64,000 bases of DNA, from positions 1-64,000 of the forward strand of contig NAEP01000039.1 in the NCBI GenBank assembly GCA_002529645.1. Direction: 5' to 3'. The first letter of the stretch is position 1. Each line of letters starts with the position of its first letter. The DNA is from Candidatus Lumbricidiphila eiseniae (GTDB lineage Bacteria; Actinomycetota; Actinomycetes; Actinomycetales; Microbacteriaceae). The notes under the pieces were generated by a model, which did not search any database, was not told the DNA's origin, and saw nothing but the letters and a program-made list of their open reading frames with translations. Positions 54,467 through 62,560 of the stretch are shown here, piece by piece. The position numbers were made by a program, and so were the translations under genes.

Positions 54467-55726
54467 CTACTCCGCCCGAACGGCTTCGCGTACGAATTCA
54501 ATGATCGAAGAGAGCCCGTCGGTCATTTCGTTTTCTTCGGCGGCGGGGATATTCATACCCGAGAAGACGCGCTCGGCCGCAGCCTCTACGGCGAGTGAGA
54601 TCGCGGTAGAGGCGATACCGAGCTTTTCCCCGATGCGGATGTGTCGTTCAGTTAGGGCCTTGGTTGCACCCTCGATCAGTTTTCCGCTTATGGGAGTGAC
54701 AAAAGCATTCGCATAGTTGACTGGCGCGTCCGACAGTGTGATCAGGACTGCATCTGGCATCGTGACTGCAGCGAAGGAAGATTGTTTGCCACTGGGAAGC
54801 GTCGTGATGAATGCTCGAATGAATTCGCTGACACGTTCGGCTACTACTTCCCGACTGTTCACAAGAAGATGCCGTGAGACAAGCTCAGTCAGGTTGATGT
54901 TAGCGTAGCGGTAGAACACGGGAGAAGAAAATTCGATGGTGCCCATCATCGCGCCGCCCGAATGTCCGTCTTCGAGGTCATCCAGCGCCGTGTAAAAATC
55001 CGATTGGGAGATTGAGTTTGACACAGACATGGCGTGAGCCACCTGAGCCGCCGCGTCAATACTCAGAGTCGGATTGTTGGCGTTCATTCGACCGAAAAGG
55101 TTAATCTCAACAGACGAAGATTCTTTGACAATGTCTAGGTCAGTCTTGAACTTTGTGACGGCCTCTTTCGGTATGCTCTTATTGGAGGGGAGTGCCTTGC
55201 CTTTCTTGGGGTGTTCCTTGCCTTTAAAGGTAAAGGGCAGAGATCCGTGCTGCCCGATGAACTCGCGAGCAATGACTCCCAGATGCTCAACCGATGCGTC
55301 GTCAATGTAAAAAAGCGCGGGGAGCAAGGGTGGAACGAGATAGGGGTCGTAACTCTTTGGGTCAAAATCAGGGTCATGTTGCTGAAGTTCTTTGGTAGTT
55401 TTTGTGATGTAGTTGTTTAGATTGTCGCAGTTCAGTAAGCCACTCTCGATTGCGATACTTGTCGCGTCGAAGATGTGGTCTCGAGAGAGTTCAGTTCCGT
55501 TGGCGATCACCTGTGCAATTTTACCGATGATCCGCGTTGATCGGAAAGTTCGATTTGTATCAGACTCGCGCATAGCGGTACGAACCGCTGCTTTCTGTGA
55601 TTGTGAGGAAAGGCGGTCACGGATGCCGTTATTATCACCAAAAATCATTGTTTTCGGCGATCCGGTGTCATCTCGGTTGAGACAAGAAGCCGGTACAGAT
55701 TGGATAATGTGAGCGTTCAAGAACAT
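54467..55726 (-). CDS. cas7e: Cas7e, Cascade backbone subunit
   Basis: A 419-residue Cas7e (CasC), six copies of which coat the crRNA. It starts MFLNAHIIQSVPASCLNRDDTGSPKTM, the family's usual opening, and includes EINLFGRM and QVAHAMSVSN with the finger region. Longer than E. coli CasC (about 363). ATG at 55726, 6 bp after cse2. Confidence 0.95.
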   Translation of the reverse strand: MFLNAHIIQSVPASCLNRDDTGSPKTMIFGDNNGIRDRLSSQSQKAAVRTAMRESDTNRTFRSTRIIGKIAQVIANGTELSRDHIFDATSIAIESGLLNCDNLNNYITKTTKELQQHDPDFDPKSYDPYLVPPLLPALFYIDDASVEHLGVIAREFIGQHGSLPFTFKGKEHPKKGKALPSNKSIPKEAVTKFKTDLDIVKESSSVEINLFGRMNANNPTLSIDAAAQVAHAMSVSNSISQSDFYTALDDLEDGHSGGAMMGTIEFSSPVFYRYANINLTELVSRHLLVNSREVVAERVSEFIRAFITTLPSGKQSSFAAVTMPDAVLITLSDAPVNYANAFVTPISGKLIEGATKALTERHIRIGEKLGIASTAISLAVEAAAERVFSGMNIPAAEENEMTDGLSSIIEFVREAVRAE

Positions 55727-55732
55727 GGTTTT

Positions 55733-56290
55733 CTACTCCTGATTTTGTGTGGTTTTGTGGGTTTTTGGTGTGCCGGTATAAAAGTCTGATGCCCATTGGA
55801 CGCGACGTTTTTTTCCTTCGGTCTGGCTTTGCCCAAAGATGACAAAGAGGTCTCCGGCGAGCTTCGGGAAATCGAGTCCGATATCCCTCTGAGCAAGGAT
55901 ACCGACCGCCCGACGGAGGTGGACTATCAACTCCTCTCGGCTAGATGCGGACACGAGGGCGGAGAGGATGCGCTGCACCCCGGGATCCTCCCTCTCAGGA
56001 CCTGCAGCCATGCGAAGAGCTTTGCCGATCCCGACATCGTTCGACGAAGTGCTTGAGGCTGAACTTCCTTTTGAGCGGAACGCGAAGAGAGACAATACGT
56101 CGTGAGATATGATGACGAGTGACTCATCATCGGGAAGAATCCACCCTTCAGACTGGGTGTAGTGGATTAGGTCGGGGGTGTCAAAATAGTCGCGCCCCAC
56201 TCCGGTGCGGAGGTGCGCAAGGACAGCTCGATCACTTCCGTAGCGGGAGATTATCTCGCGAACATGTTCATACACTTTCTTTTTCTTCAT
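55733..56290 (-). CDS. cse2: Cse2, Cascade small subunit
   Basis: A 185-residue helical Cse2 (CasB), which binds the displaced strand. Text such as AVLAHLRTGVGRD and VHLRRAVGILAQRDIGLDFPKLAGDLF matches the family. ATG at 56290 overlaps the cse1 stop (ATGA). Confidence 0.93.
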   Translation of the reverse strand: MKKKKVYEHVREIISRYGSDRAVLAHLRTGVGRDYFDTPDLIHYTQSEGWILPDDESLVIISHDVLSLFAFRSKGSSASSTSSNDVGIGKALRMAAGPEREDPGVQRILSALVSASSREELIVHLRRAVGILAQRDIGLDFPKLAGDLFVIFGQSQTEGKKRRVQWASDFYTGTPKTHKTTQNQE

Positions 56291-58221
56291 TGATTTCCCT
56301 CCTTTTCCCCGGAGTCAGTCGATACCAGGACATTACTGTTGATGGTTTTGAAAATGTCGGCTTTGATCCAGTTGATCGTCGATGAGAGATTTATACTTCC
56401 CTTCTCTGTCTTTCGTTCAATGCCAAAGAGCCTTGAGGGAATTGTAGAAATAACCTCATCGAGTGCCTTTTGTATCGAGGAGGAGACGCCGTCGGTAACG
56501 CTCTTCCAGACGACGGTCAGATCACTTGTTTCATCGATATTTCGGATGATGGTTGGGATCAGTGTATTGACTGATGAGTAGTAGCGTTCAGAGAGTTTCA
56601 TTGAGTCGTATTTCTCAGCGAGCTTTGACCGGCCACTGCGTGAGTGAGCGAGACACTCATTCAGCCGATATTTGTACTCGGTGTCGGCTTGCCGCCCAAC
56701 CTTGAGTGCGAGTTTGATTGACTTGCTGACTATCTCTTGGAGGTCCTTGCCGACAGTTCCGGCAAGCAGGGCTGAGCTGACTGTCAGGGTGTCATGGATC
56801 GGCAGGGCAAGGCGCTGGACAGTAGATCCCCAGATCGCTCGGGTGTACCGGATCTCGATCTTTGCAACGCGGTCGATTTCTCCGTCAATTAAGAGTTTGC
56901 GGAATGCTTCGATGTTTCGGGGTGGTTTCGAGGCCCGTTCCAAAATACCGCCTTCGTGGGCGAGGAATGCGGGAAGACTTGACCAGAGACGTTCACCCGG
57001 TGACGGGATCACTTCATAACCACCCACCACCTCTTCGCTCTCCATCAAGTGGCCGTCTTCGTGGCTCTTGGTTTTGTTTACTTTATCACGCATTGACAGA
57101 GTGGGACTGAATTTGTACGCGGGACTTTCTCGGTCGTGAACGACGGGTGTCCCTTTGGCATATCGAGACTCTTCAAACGCTGGCGATGGCAGATACCGCT
57201 TGGGGAATATCTCCCGAGGGGCGATGTTGGTGCCGTCTTCAGCTTTGAGCTTGTCTCCTGTTTTGACAAAATTTGGCACGTCAGTGATTCGATCTCGGAC
57301 AAAGTCTGCTGTGTAGCCAATCTCACCCGTGACGATGCTGACCATTGTGGCCTGATTGAACACGTTGCTAGGGTTTATGAAGGAACCAATTACTCGTTTA
57401 TTTTTTTCGATCAGACGAATTGCCCTTGTGGGGTAGAGGAGGAAGTCGGCAATTCCGCGGGGTGCGTCACCGGTACGAGCATCCATCGCGACTTCCTGGT
57501 CTGGGAGCTCCCAGTGAACGGTGTCTCGTTGATTTGTTTCGTCTGGTTGCGGTGAGTTTAGGAGTATAGTTTGGAGAAGGTTGGTACTGATGATGAGCGT
57601 CTGGCTTGATAAGCCGGCCCTGCCGGTCATGCCACCGGGGTAGCATTTTCCACCCTTGGGCGGGTAATAATGGCCTTCGAGCTGGCCGATATTGGTGGCT
57701 GCATCGAAAAGGTATCCGGTGATCAGCAAGATAACCGCATCTGCATACGAAACACTTTCATATGAATTCCAGGAAGACTGACCGGCAAAAGTCTTGTCAG
57801 AGCCACTACCTGACTCGGTAGCGAATCGAGAAATTGGCTGCATTTTTTGATTCTCGGTGCCGGGGAGACCTGCAGTTTGCAGAAACGGGCGTTCTGGATC
57901 AAAGAGATCGAACCGGTGTTTCCATTGATCGAGGTATTGAGAGGTTTCCTGCGCAAAATTCCAATCGCCCCTAATCGCATCCTTCCACACATTGACCGGG
58001 CGACCGTTTGCCTTCGTCGAGAAAACTCGGTAGGTGACAGCGGAAAGGAAGTCCATGACCGCTGCTCTTTCCAAGTGAGCTGAAATAAGCACATCGGAGA
58101 TCAAGTTTCCGCGTAAGAAGGTATCACGCAGAGAAACAGTTTCGTTGCTGCCGTCTGACATGGTGACCGGTAACCACGGCTCATCAATGAGGTTAAATGT
58201 AGGGTTCTGTTCGATGTTCAT
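56287..58221 (-). CDS. cse1: Cse1, Cascade large subunit
   Basis: A 644-residue Cse1 (CasA), which reads the PAM and recruits Cas3. It opens FNLIDEPWLPVTMSDGS and has HRFDLFDPERPFLQTAGL and YYPPKGGKCYPGGMTGRAG, all family hallmarks. It is longer than the E. coli protein (about 500). ATG at 58221, 55 bp after the cas3 stop. Codon usage looks AT-richer than the core genes, in line with acquisition. Confidence 0.94.
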   Translation of the reverse strand: MNIEQNPTFNLIDEPWLPVTMSDGSNETVSLRDTFLRGNLISDVLISAHLERAAVMDFLSAVTYRVFSTKANGRPVNVWKDAIRGDWNFAQETSQYLDQWKHRFDLFDPERPFLQTAGLPGTENQKMQPISRFATESGSGSDKTFAGQSSWNSYESVSYADAVILLITGYLFDAATNIGQLEGHYYPPKGGKCYPGGMTGRAGLSSQTLIISTNLLQTILLNSPQPDETNQRDTVHWELPDQEVAMDARTGDAPRGIADFLLYPTRAIRLIEKNKRVIGSFINPSNVFNQATMVSIVTGEIGYTADFVRDRITDVPNFVKTGDKLKAEDGTNIAPREIFPKRYLPSPAFEESRYAKGTPVVHDRESPAYKFSPTLSMRDKVNKTKSHEDGHLMESEEVVGGYEVIPSPGERLWSSLPAFLAHEGGILERASKPPRNIEAFRKLLIDGEIDRVAKIEIRYTRAIWGSTVQRLALPIHDTLTVSSALLAGTVGKDLQEIVSKSIKLALKVGRQADTEYKYRLNECLAHSRSGRSKLAEKYDSMKLSERYYSSVNTLIPTIIRNIDETSDLTVVWKSVTDGVSSSIQKALDEVISTIPSRLFGIERKTEKGSINLSSTINWIKADIFKTINSNVLVSTDSGEKEGNQ

Positions 58222-58276
58222 GCAATTCCTTTGGTCGGATGAATTCTCTCATGCTAATGGGTACGTCTGACATTGG

Positions 58277-61138
58277 TCACAAAATGGTTTCCAGTCCGAG
58301 AGATAAGCTGTATCGGAATTTCACTGGGCCGACCGTAAAACACATGTCAGCGTCGGCAATAATTGCACCAATACCTCGGAGTCCTGGTTGGTTTTTCCAA
58401 TTTTCTGGTGCGTTATCTAAGAGCTCTTTTACGTAGGACCCGGCGGATTCGCCACGAAGCTGCCACCTGTCAGGAAGTCGGACGATCTGTTGTGCAATGA
58501 GCTTTTTCTCTTTGTCGTCAAGTATGTGGGTCTGACATTCTGATACTGGTTCGTGCGTAAAAGGAATTCGGAGTTTTCCGGAAGAGTCACGGGTGAGAAG
58601 GATTGCACTGATTCCTCCCGTGATGTCTCGAACCGATCCTCGTTTTGACCCATAGTCATTCAATCCAACCAGGGATGCAGAAACCGGTCCCCGTGAGTGT
58701 TCAGAATACGGTGGAGAAACGGCGAAATCTCTCGCTTTCTCCTGTTCCTTCTGCAGACTTTCAATCATCCTCTCACGAGAATTTTTGGTGCTTTCTTTAG
58801 GCAAGTTGCTCTTGAGGCTTACTAAGCTTTCCTTGAGGTCTGCTAAGTTTTCCTTGAGGTCTGCTGAATAAGTTTCCTCAACCAGCGAAGAAATGTCTTC
58901 GGGGATCGAGATCACACCGTCACGCTCCTTGATTTTTCGATCCAGTACCTGCATTGACTTCTCGATGATGTAAGGCTGATAAACAAGGTTGACGAATGTC
59001 TCGTCATCAATGTCCGGTTGCTCACCGAGATGGATGCCTGTCAAAACGAGGTGAGGCTTCATCACCGGTCGAACCGCACGATCGTGTCGCCACAGACGGC
59101 CGAGGCGCTGGAAGATCAGGTCGATGGGAGCTGGGTCTGAGACCATCAAGTCGAAGTCAATGTCGAGGGATTGCTCGATTACCTGAGTAGCGACAACAAC
59201 AGCCCTGAAGGGGCGGGCCTGCGGGTTCGAGCTGCCGAACTTAGACTCGATGTCCGACTCAATGTTATTCCTATGAAAGTTAGTGAAGCGCGAGTGTAGG
59301 AGCGAAAAATCACCCCAGTCTAAACCAAGAATATTTTTGAGCTCCTGATATGTCTTTTGAGCACGTGCAACAGTTGTTCGGATAACCGCCACTGCTCCAC
59401 CATTTTTGAGCTTATCAAGAAGTTTTTCGGCGAGTAGCTTGCTGTCATCTTCTAGCACGGATACTGTGATTTCTTTACCCTGAGTAAACGGAGTAAAAGA
59501 AACCTGTCGCTCGACATTGCTCACCGTTGCTGTAACGACTGACGGATACACTGCTGAGACGTCAATTTTGGGTTTGTCAACGAGTTGTTTGGCGCCTTTC
59601 ATGTAGTGAGAAATGAAGGTATTACGCACGTCGGATGAGAGGGTTGCCGAGAGGAGAATAACCGGCACCTTGTTTATTCCAAGGTACTCAAGTGTTGTTT
59701 CGAGAAATGTGTTCATATAGCCGTCGTAACTGTGAACTTCGTCAAGGATGACAACTTTATCGGTGATAGCGAAATGTAAGCGGAAGAGTCCACTGTGTTT
59801 GAGCGCGAGAGGGAGTACTTTGTCGATGGTTGTTACTGAGATCGATGAGTAGATCCCGAGTTGGTTCCTTAGCAAACCGTGGGCGATGATGTCCTGATGG
59901 CTGGATGAGTGGTCGAGCATGGTGCCGTAGCTGTCGTTGAGGCTCGATTGCGAATGTCCGAGGTAGAAGGAAGTTCGTTTGTGAACTCCTGAGTTTTTTG
60001 CCCAACAAATAACACGATCCCAGATACGATCGGTTGTTGCCATGGTGGGGAGCGCGAAAACAAACCCGCCGAGCTGAAAGCGGCTTGCCAGGCATTCAGC
60101 AGCGAGGATTGCTGTTTCTGTCTTGCCCTCGCCCATGGGAGCTTCGATGATGGTTATGCCGGGACTTGTGAGGCGTTGAATTTCTTCGAGTACGACTCGT
60201 TGCGAATCTCGGAGTTTTGGAATCGGTTTCGCTTGGACACCGTTAGATGTCTCTTCTTTCGACTCGAATCTCCGTTTCATGAGTGCGAGCATGTCATCGC
60301 CAGGGTCGTCTGCACGCCAGGGAAGGGGGAGATCGACGTCCTGGTCCCAGGCTTTGCGGATACGGTCAGGGGCCCGGTCGTCATCTCCGATTAGCAGACC
60401 ATACCTACTGGCCATCCAATCGGTAAAGATGATCGCTCCCACAAGGTTGAGCTGGGTGTAGTGGGCTGGTTGGTCTGTGCTAAAAGAGGCGAGTGCTGCC
60501 TCCCCTCCAAAGCGGTTGATCACAGACTTAATTGTCGCCTGCTGCGCTTCCTGCCAGACCGAACCGAAGGTCGCTTTGTGCCAGCCAAGTGATTCTGTCC
60601 ATCGACCCCGCTGAAAGTTCTCGATGGTCTTCTCGTCAGGCGTCGTGCCGTGGTGTGCGGCGACGATGACTCCCATCGGGTATGCGAGTTTCCGCTGCCA
60701 TCCGCGCTCTTCTTCAAGAAATGTGGACAGGATGGCGAACCCGGCGTTGTTGTGCGGTAACACGTTGTCCGATGAGAGCGATCCCCCATTGATTCGAAAC
60801 CCATGTTCGACTATTTTCTGTGATTGTTGGAAAGCAGTCTGCTCAGCCTTGCGGCGGAGGGACTTCACGTAGAAGGCCGGGGTTATTTTGCCGATATCAT
60901 GGAGGGCGCAGAGGAGCACATAGCGGTTGCGGGCAGCTTCCGGATCGAGTCCGCCGGATAGTGACTCTTGCTTCTTCCTGGTGAAGAACTTGTCCCACAG
61001 GAACTCGGCAAATTCACCCGTGTCGAGAAGGTGGTCATAAACCGAGAGCCACTTGCCTTGACTTCGCGCCTGGATTTTGGAGCTGCGGTCGTCTGTTTTT
61101 CCCCAAAGGAATCGAAATTCGGAACCGGACTCAGGCAT
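58277..61138 (-). CDS. cas3: Cas3, nuclease-helicase
   Basis: A 953-residue Cas3. The HD nuclease domain has LLCALHDIGKITPAF (His80-Asp81) and AAHHGT; the helicase has Walker A APMGEGKTETAIL, DEVH in VVILDEVHSYDG, SAT in LLSATLSS, and motif VI QRLGRLWRH. It cuts and unwinds target DNA after Cascade binds. A helical linker repeat is visible near residue 780 (YSADLKENLADLKESLVSLK). ATG at 61138 overlaps the cas6e stop (TAATG). Confidence 0.96.
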   Translation of the reverse strand: MPESGSEFRFLWGKTDDRSSKIQARSQGKWLSVYDHLLDTGEFAEFLWDKFFTRKKQESLSGGLDPEAARNRYVLLCALHDIGKITPAFYVKSLRRKAEQTAFQQSQKIVEHGFRINGGSLSSDNVLPHNNAGFAILSTFLEEERGWQRKLAYPMGVIVAAHHGTTPDEKTIENFQRGRWTESLGWHKATFGSVWQEAQQATIKSVINRFGGEAALASFSTDQPAHYTQLNLVGAIIFTDWMASRYGLLIGDDDRAPDRIRKAWDQDVDLPLPWRADDPGDDMLALMKRRFESKEETSNGVQAKPIPKLRDSQRVVLEEIQRLTSPGITIIEAPMGEGKTETAILAAECLASRFQLGGFVFALPTMATTDRIWDRVICWAKNSGVHKRTSFYLGHSQSSLNDSYGTMLDHSSSHQDIIAHGLLRNQLGIYSSISVTTIDKVLPLALKHSGLFRLHFAITDKVVILDEVHSYDGYMNTFLETTLEYLGINKVPVILLSATLSSDVRNTFISHYMKGAKQLVDKPKIDVSAVYPSVVTATVSNVERQVSFTPFTQGKEITVSVLEDDSKLLAEKLLDKLKNGGAVAVIRTTVARAQKTYQELKNILGLDWGDFSLLHSRFTNFHRNNIESDIESKFGSSNPQARPFRAVVVATQVIEQSLDIDFDLMVSDPAPIDLIFQRLGRLWRHDRAVRPVMKPHLVLTGIHLGEQPDIDDETFVNLVYQPYIIEKSMQVLDRKIKERDGVISIPEDISSLVEETYSADLKENLADLKESLVSLKSNLPKESTKNSRERMIESLQKEQEKARDFAVSPPYSEHSRGPVSASLVGLNDYGSKRGSVRDITGGISAILLTRDSSGKLRIPFTHEPVSECQTHILDDKEKKLIAQQIVRLPDRWQLRGESAGSYVKELLDNAPENWKNQPGLRGIGAIIADADMCFTVGPVKFRYSLSLGLETIL

Positions 61139-61746
61139 TATCCAACCCTCGCGAAAAGGATGAGTCCTAATCCGTAGGATTTGCCACGCCCAATACCGCG
61201 GTGGAGCGCCTCATTCGCTGCCTTCTCATCGGTTATTGTCGCCAGGGCATCAATCTCGCGCCCGGTGAAATTCACGCCGGTTCGTCTCCCAATTTGCCTT
61301 GAACCCGAAATCGTGATCACCTCTTGTCCTTCTTCCATACCGGCGGTCACGTCCATTCCAGCTTTAAGCAGGAGTGATACCGCCCAGCCACGGATCTCAG
61401 AGTCTCTCACCGAAAAACGGCGTCGGACACCGTCGGTGGTTGTTCGACGCTCTGCCGCTACGAGGACTCGTAGTCGAATCCGATCCCCTTCTCTGACCGA
61501 GGTAAGCTGCTGCGATTCCGGGCCAATTTCCACATCGGAATACACAACGATATTGATGCTGCGCGGCCCACCGGGTTTCGGCATCTCTACGCGGTGGACA
61601 ATACCGAGGTCTGATCGTGGTCGGTCGCTGATCCCGTGGAGGTCCGGGAAGAACGACATCACACGCTTGTGTCGTTGGTCAATATCAGAAAGCGTCATGA
61701 CGACCTCACGAGACACCGGAAGGTTGATAACAGTCTTGAGGGGCAT
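61138..61746 (-). CDS. cas6e: Cas6e, crRNA-processing endonuclease
   Basis: A 202-residue Cas6e (CasE/Cse3), which cuts the precursor crRNA at the repeat stem. Catalytic His lies in IDQRHKRVMSFFP near residue 27, and the glycine-rich loop is HRGIGRGKSYGLGLI. ATG at 61746 has AGGAGA upstream; the longer frame to 61938 reads through the second array and is not used. It is placed first in the operon, before cas3, instead of after cas5 as in E. coli. Confidence 0.94.
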   Translation of the reverse strand: MPLKTVINLPVSREVVMTLSDIDQRHKRVMSFFPDLHGISDRPRSDLGIVHRVEMPKPGGPRSINIVVYSDVEIGPESQQLTSVREGDRIRLRVLVAAERRTTTDGVRRRFSVRDSEIRGWAVSLLLKAGMDVTAGMEEGQEVITISGSRQIGRRTGVNFTGREIDALATITDEKAANEALHRGIGRGKSYGLGLILFARVG

Positions 61747-61837
61747 CAGTGGTCTCCTAACAAAGCATTTTGAGTGGCTGGGGGATGGCTCGTTGTGCAC
61801 GACACCACGTACGAAAAAGGTACCAAGCACCCAAAAC

Positions 61838-62163
61838 GGTTCACCCCCGCACGCGCGGGGTAGATCGCACGGACCACCAGCCGTTGCTCGATGCGATCCG
61901 TTCACCCCCGCACGCGCGGGGTAGGTCGGTGCCGCCATGCTTAGTGCAGTAGCTGTCTCGGTTCACCCCTGCACGCGCGGGGTAGGTGTATGTGGAATAG
62001 GTCAAGCTGAATCCCTCCTTGGGTCACTCCGCATGCGCGGGGTAGGTAATGGTAAAAATTTTAAAAATGGTAGCTCTACGGGTTCACCTCCGCACGCACG
62101 AGGTATGTTCCGGCCATTCAATTTACCCATTTCATAGTTCACCCCCGCACGTGCGGAGTAGGT
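61838..62163 (-). CRISPR. Second, decaying type I-E array, 6 repeats
   Basis: Six 28-nt repeats read on the minus strand as ACCTACCCCGCGCGTGCGGG then GGTGAACC, at 61838, 61899, 61960, 62021, 62081 and 62136. The unit differs from that of the large array at 5 of 28 positions but keeps the same CCCCGC/GCGGGG stem. The left three are nearly uniform; the right three are mutated (one is 27 nt) and the last spacer is only 27 nt. Orientation points towards cas6e, 91 bp away. Confidence 0.9.
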
Positions 62164-62560
62164 ATCCGGCCATGCTCTGGTACCGGTACGGGAAACACGG
62201 TGCACCTGAAACGACCTGGACTTTGTTCCGCTCTTCGATCAAGGATGGAATCGATGGCGCTAGAGGTATCCTCCGGGAAGATCGTTTCGTTGGGCCGTGT
62301 GTGTTCTGCTGGCGGGTGAAGGCCTCTATGAGATCGAGAAAGCGATCACCAGGGCTGAACCCCGAGCGCTTGAGCGGTGTCGGGAAGAGCAACCTCCCCC
62401 AACAGTGCAGCTAGGCTAAAAACTCGGATCGCCCAAGGGATACAGATGCCAGCGACAGCACTGTGCGGCCCGTGTCTCCATTGGATCTTCAGTTCTGCGG
62501 ATTCAGGAGCATCTTGTCAGACATCGCCACCACACCGTCAGCCGCAAAAGGAGCCACTCG
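62164..62560. other. Gap between second array and pepN
   Basis: No supported gene in 397 bases. A short frame near 62290-62410 (VCVLLAGEGLYEIEKAITRA and beyond) is protein-like but has no start or ribosome site; it may be a remnant. The leader of the second array, if still present, and the pepN promoter should lie here. Confidence 0.5.

Noticed and set aside
61747-61938. N-terminal extension of Cas6e
   Set aside because: It reads through the second array's repeats; ATG 61746 has a good ribosome site and fits the family.
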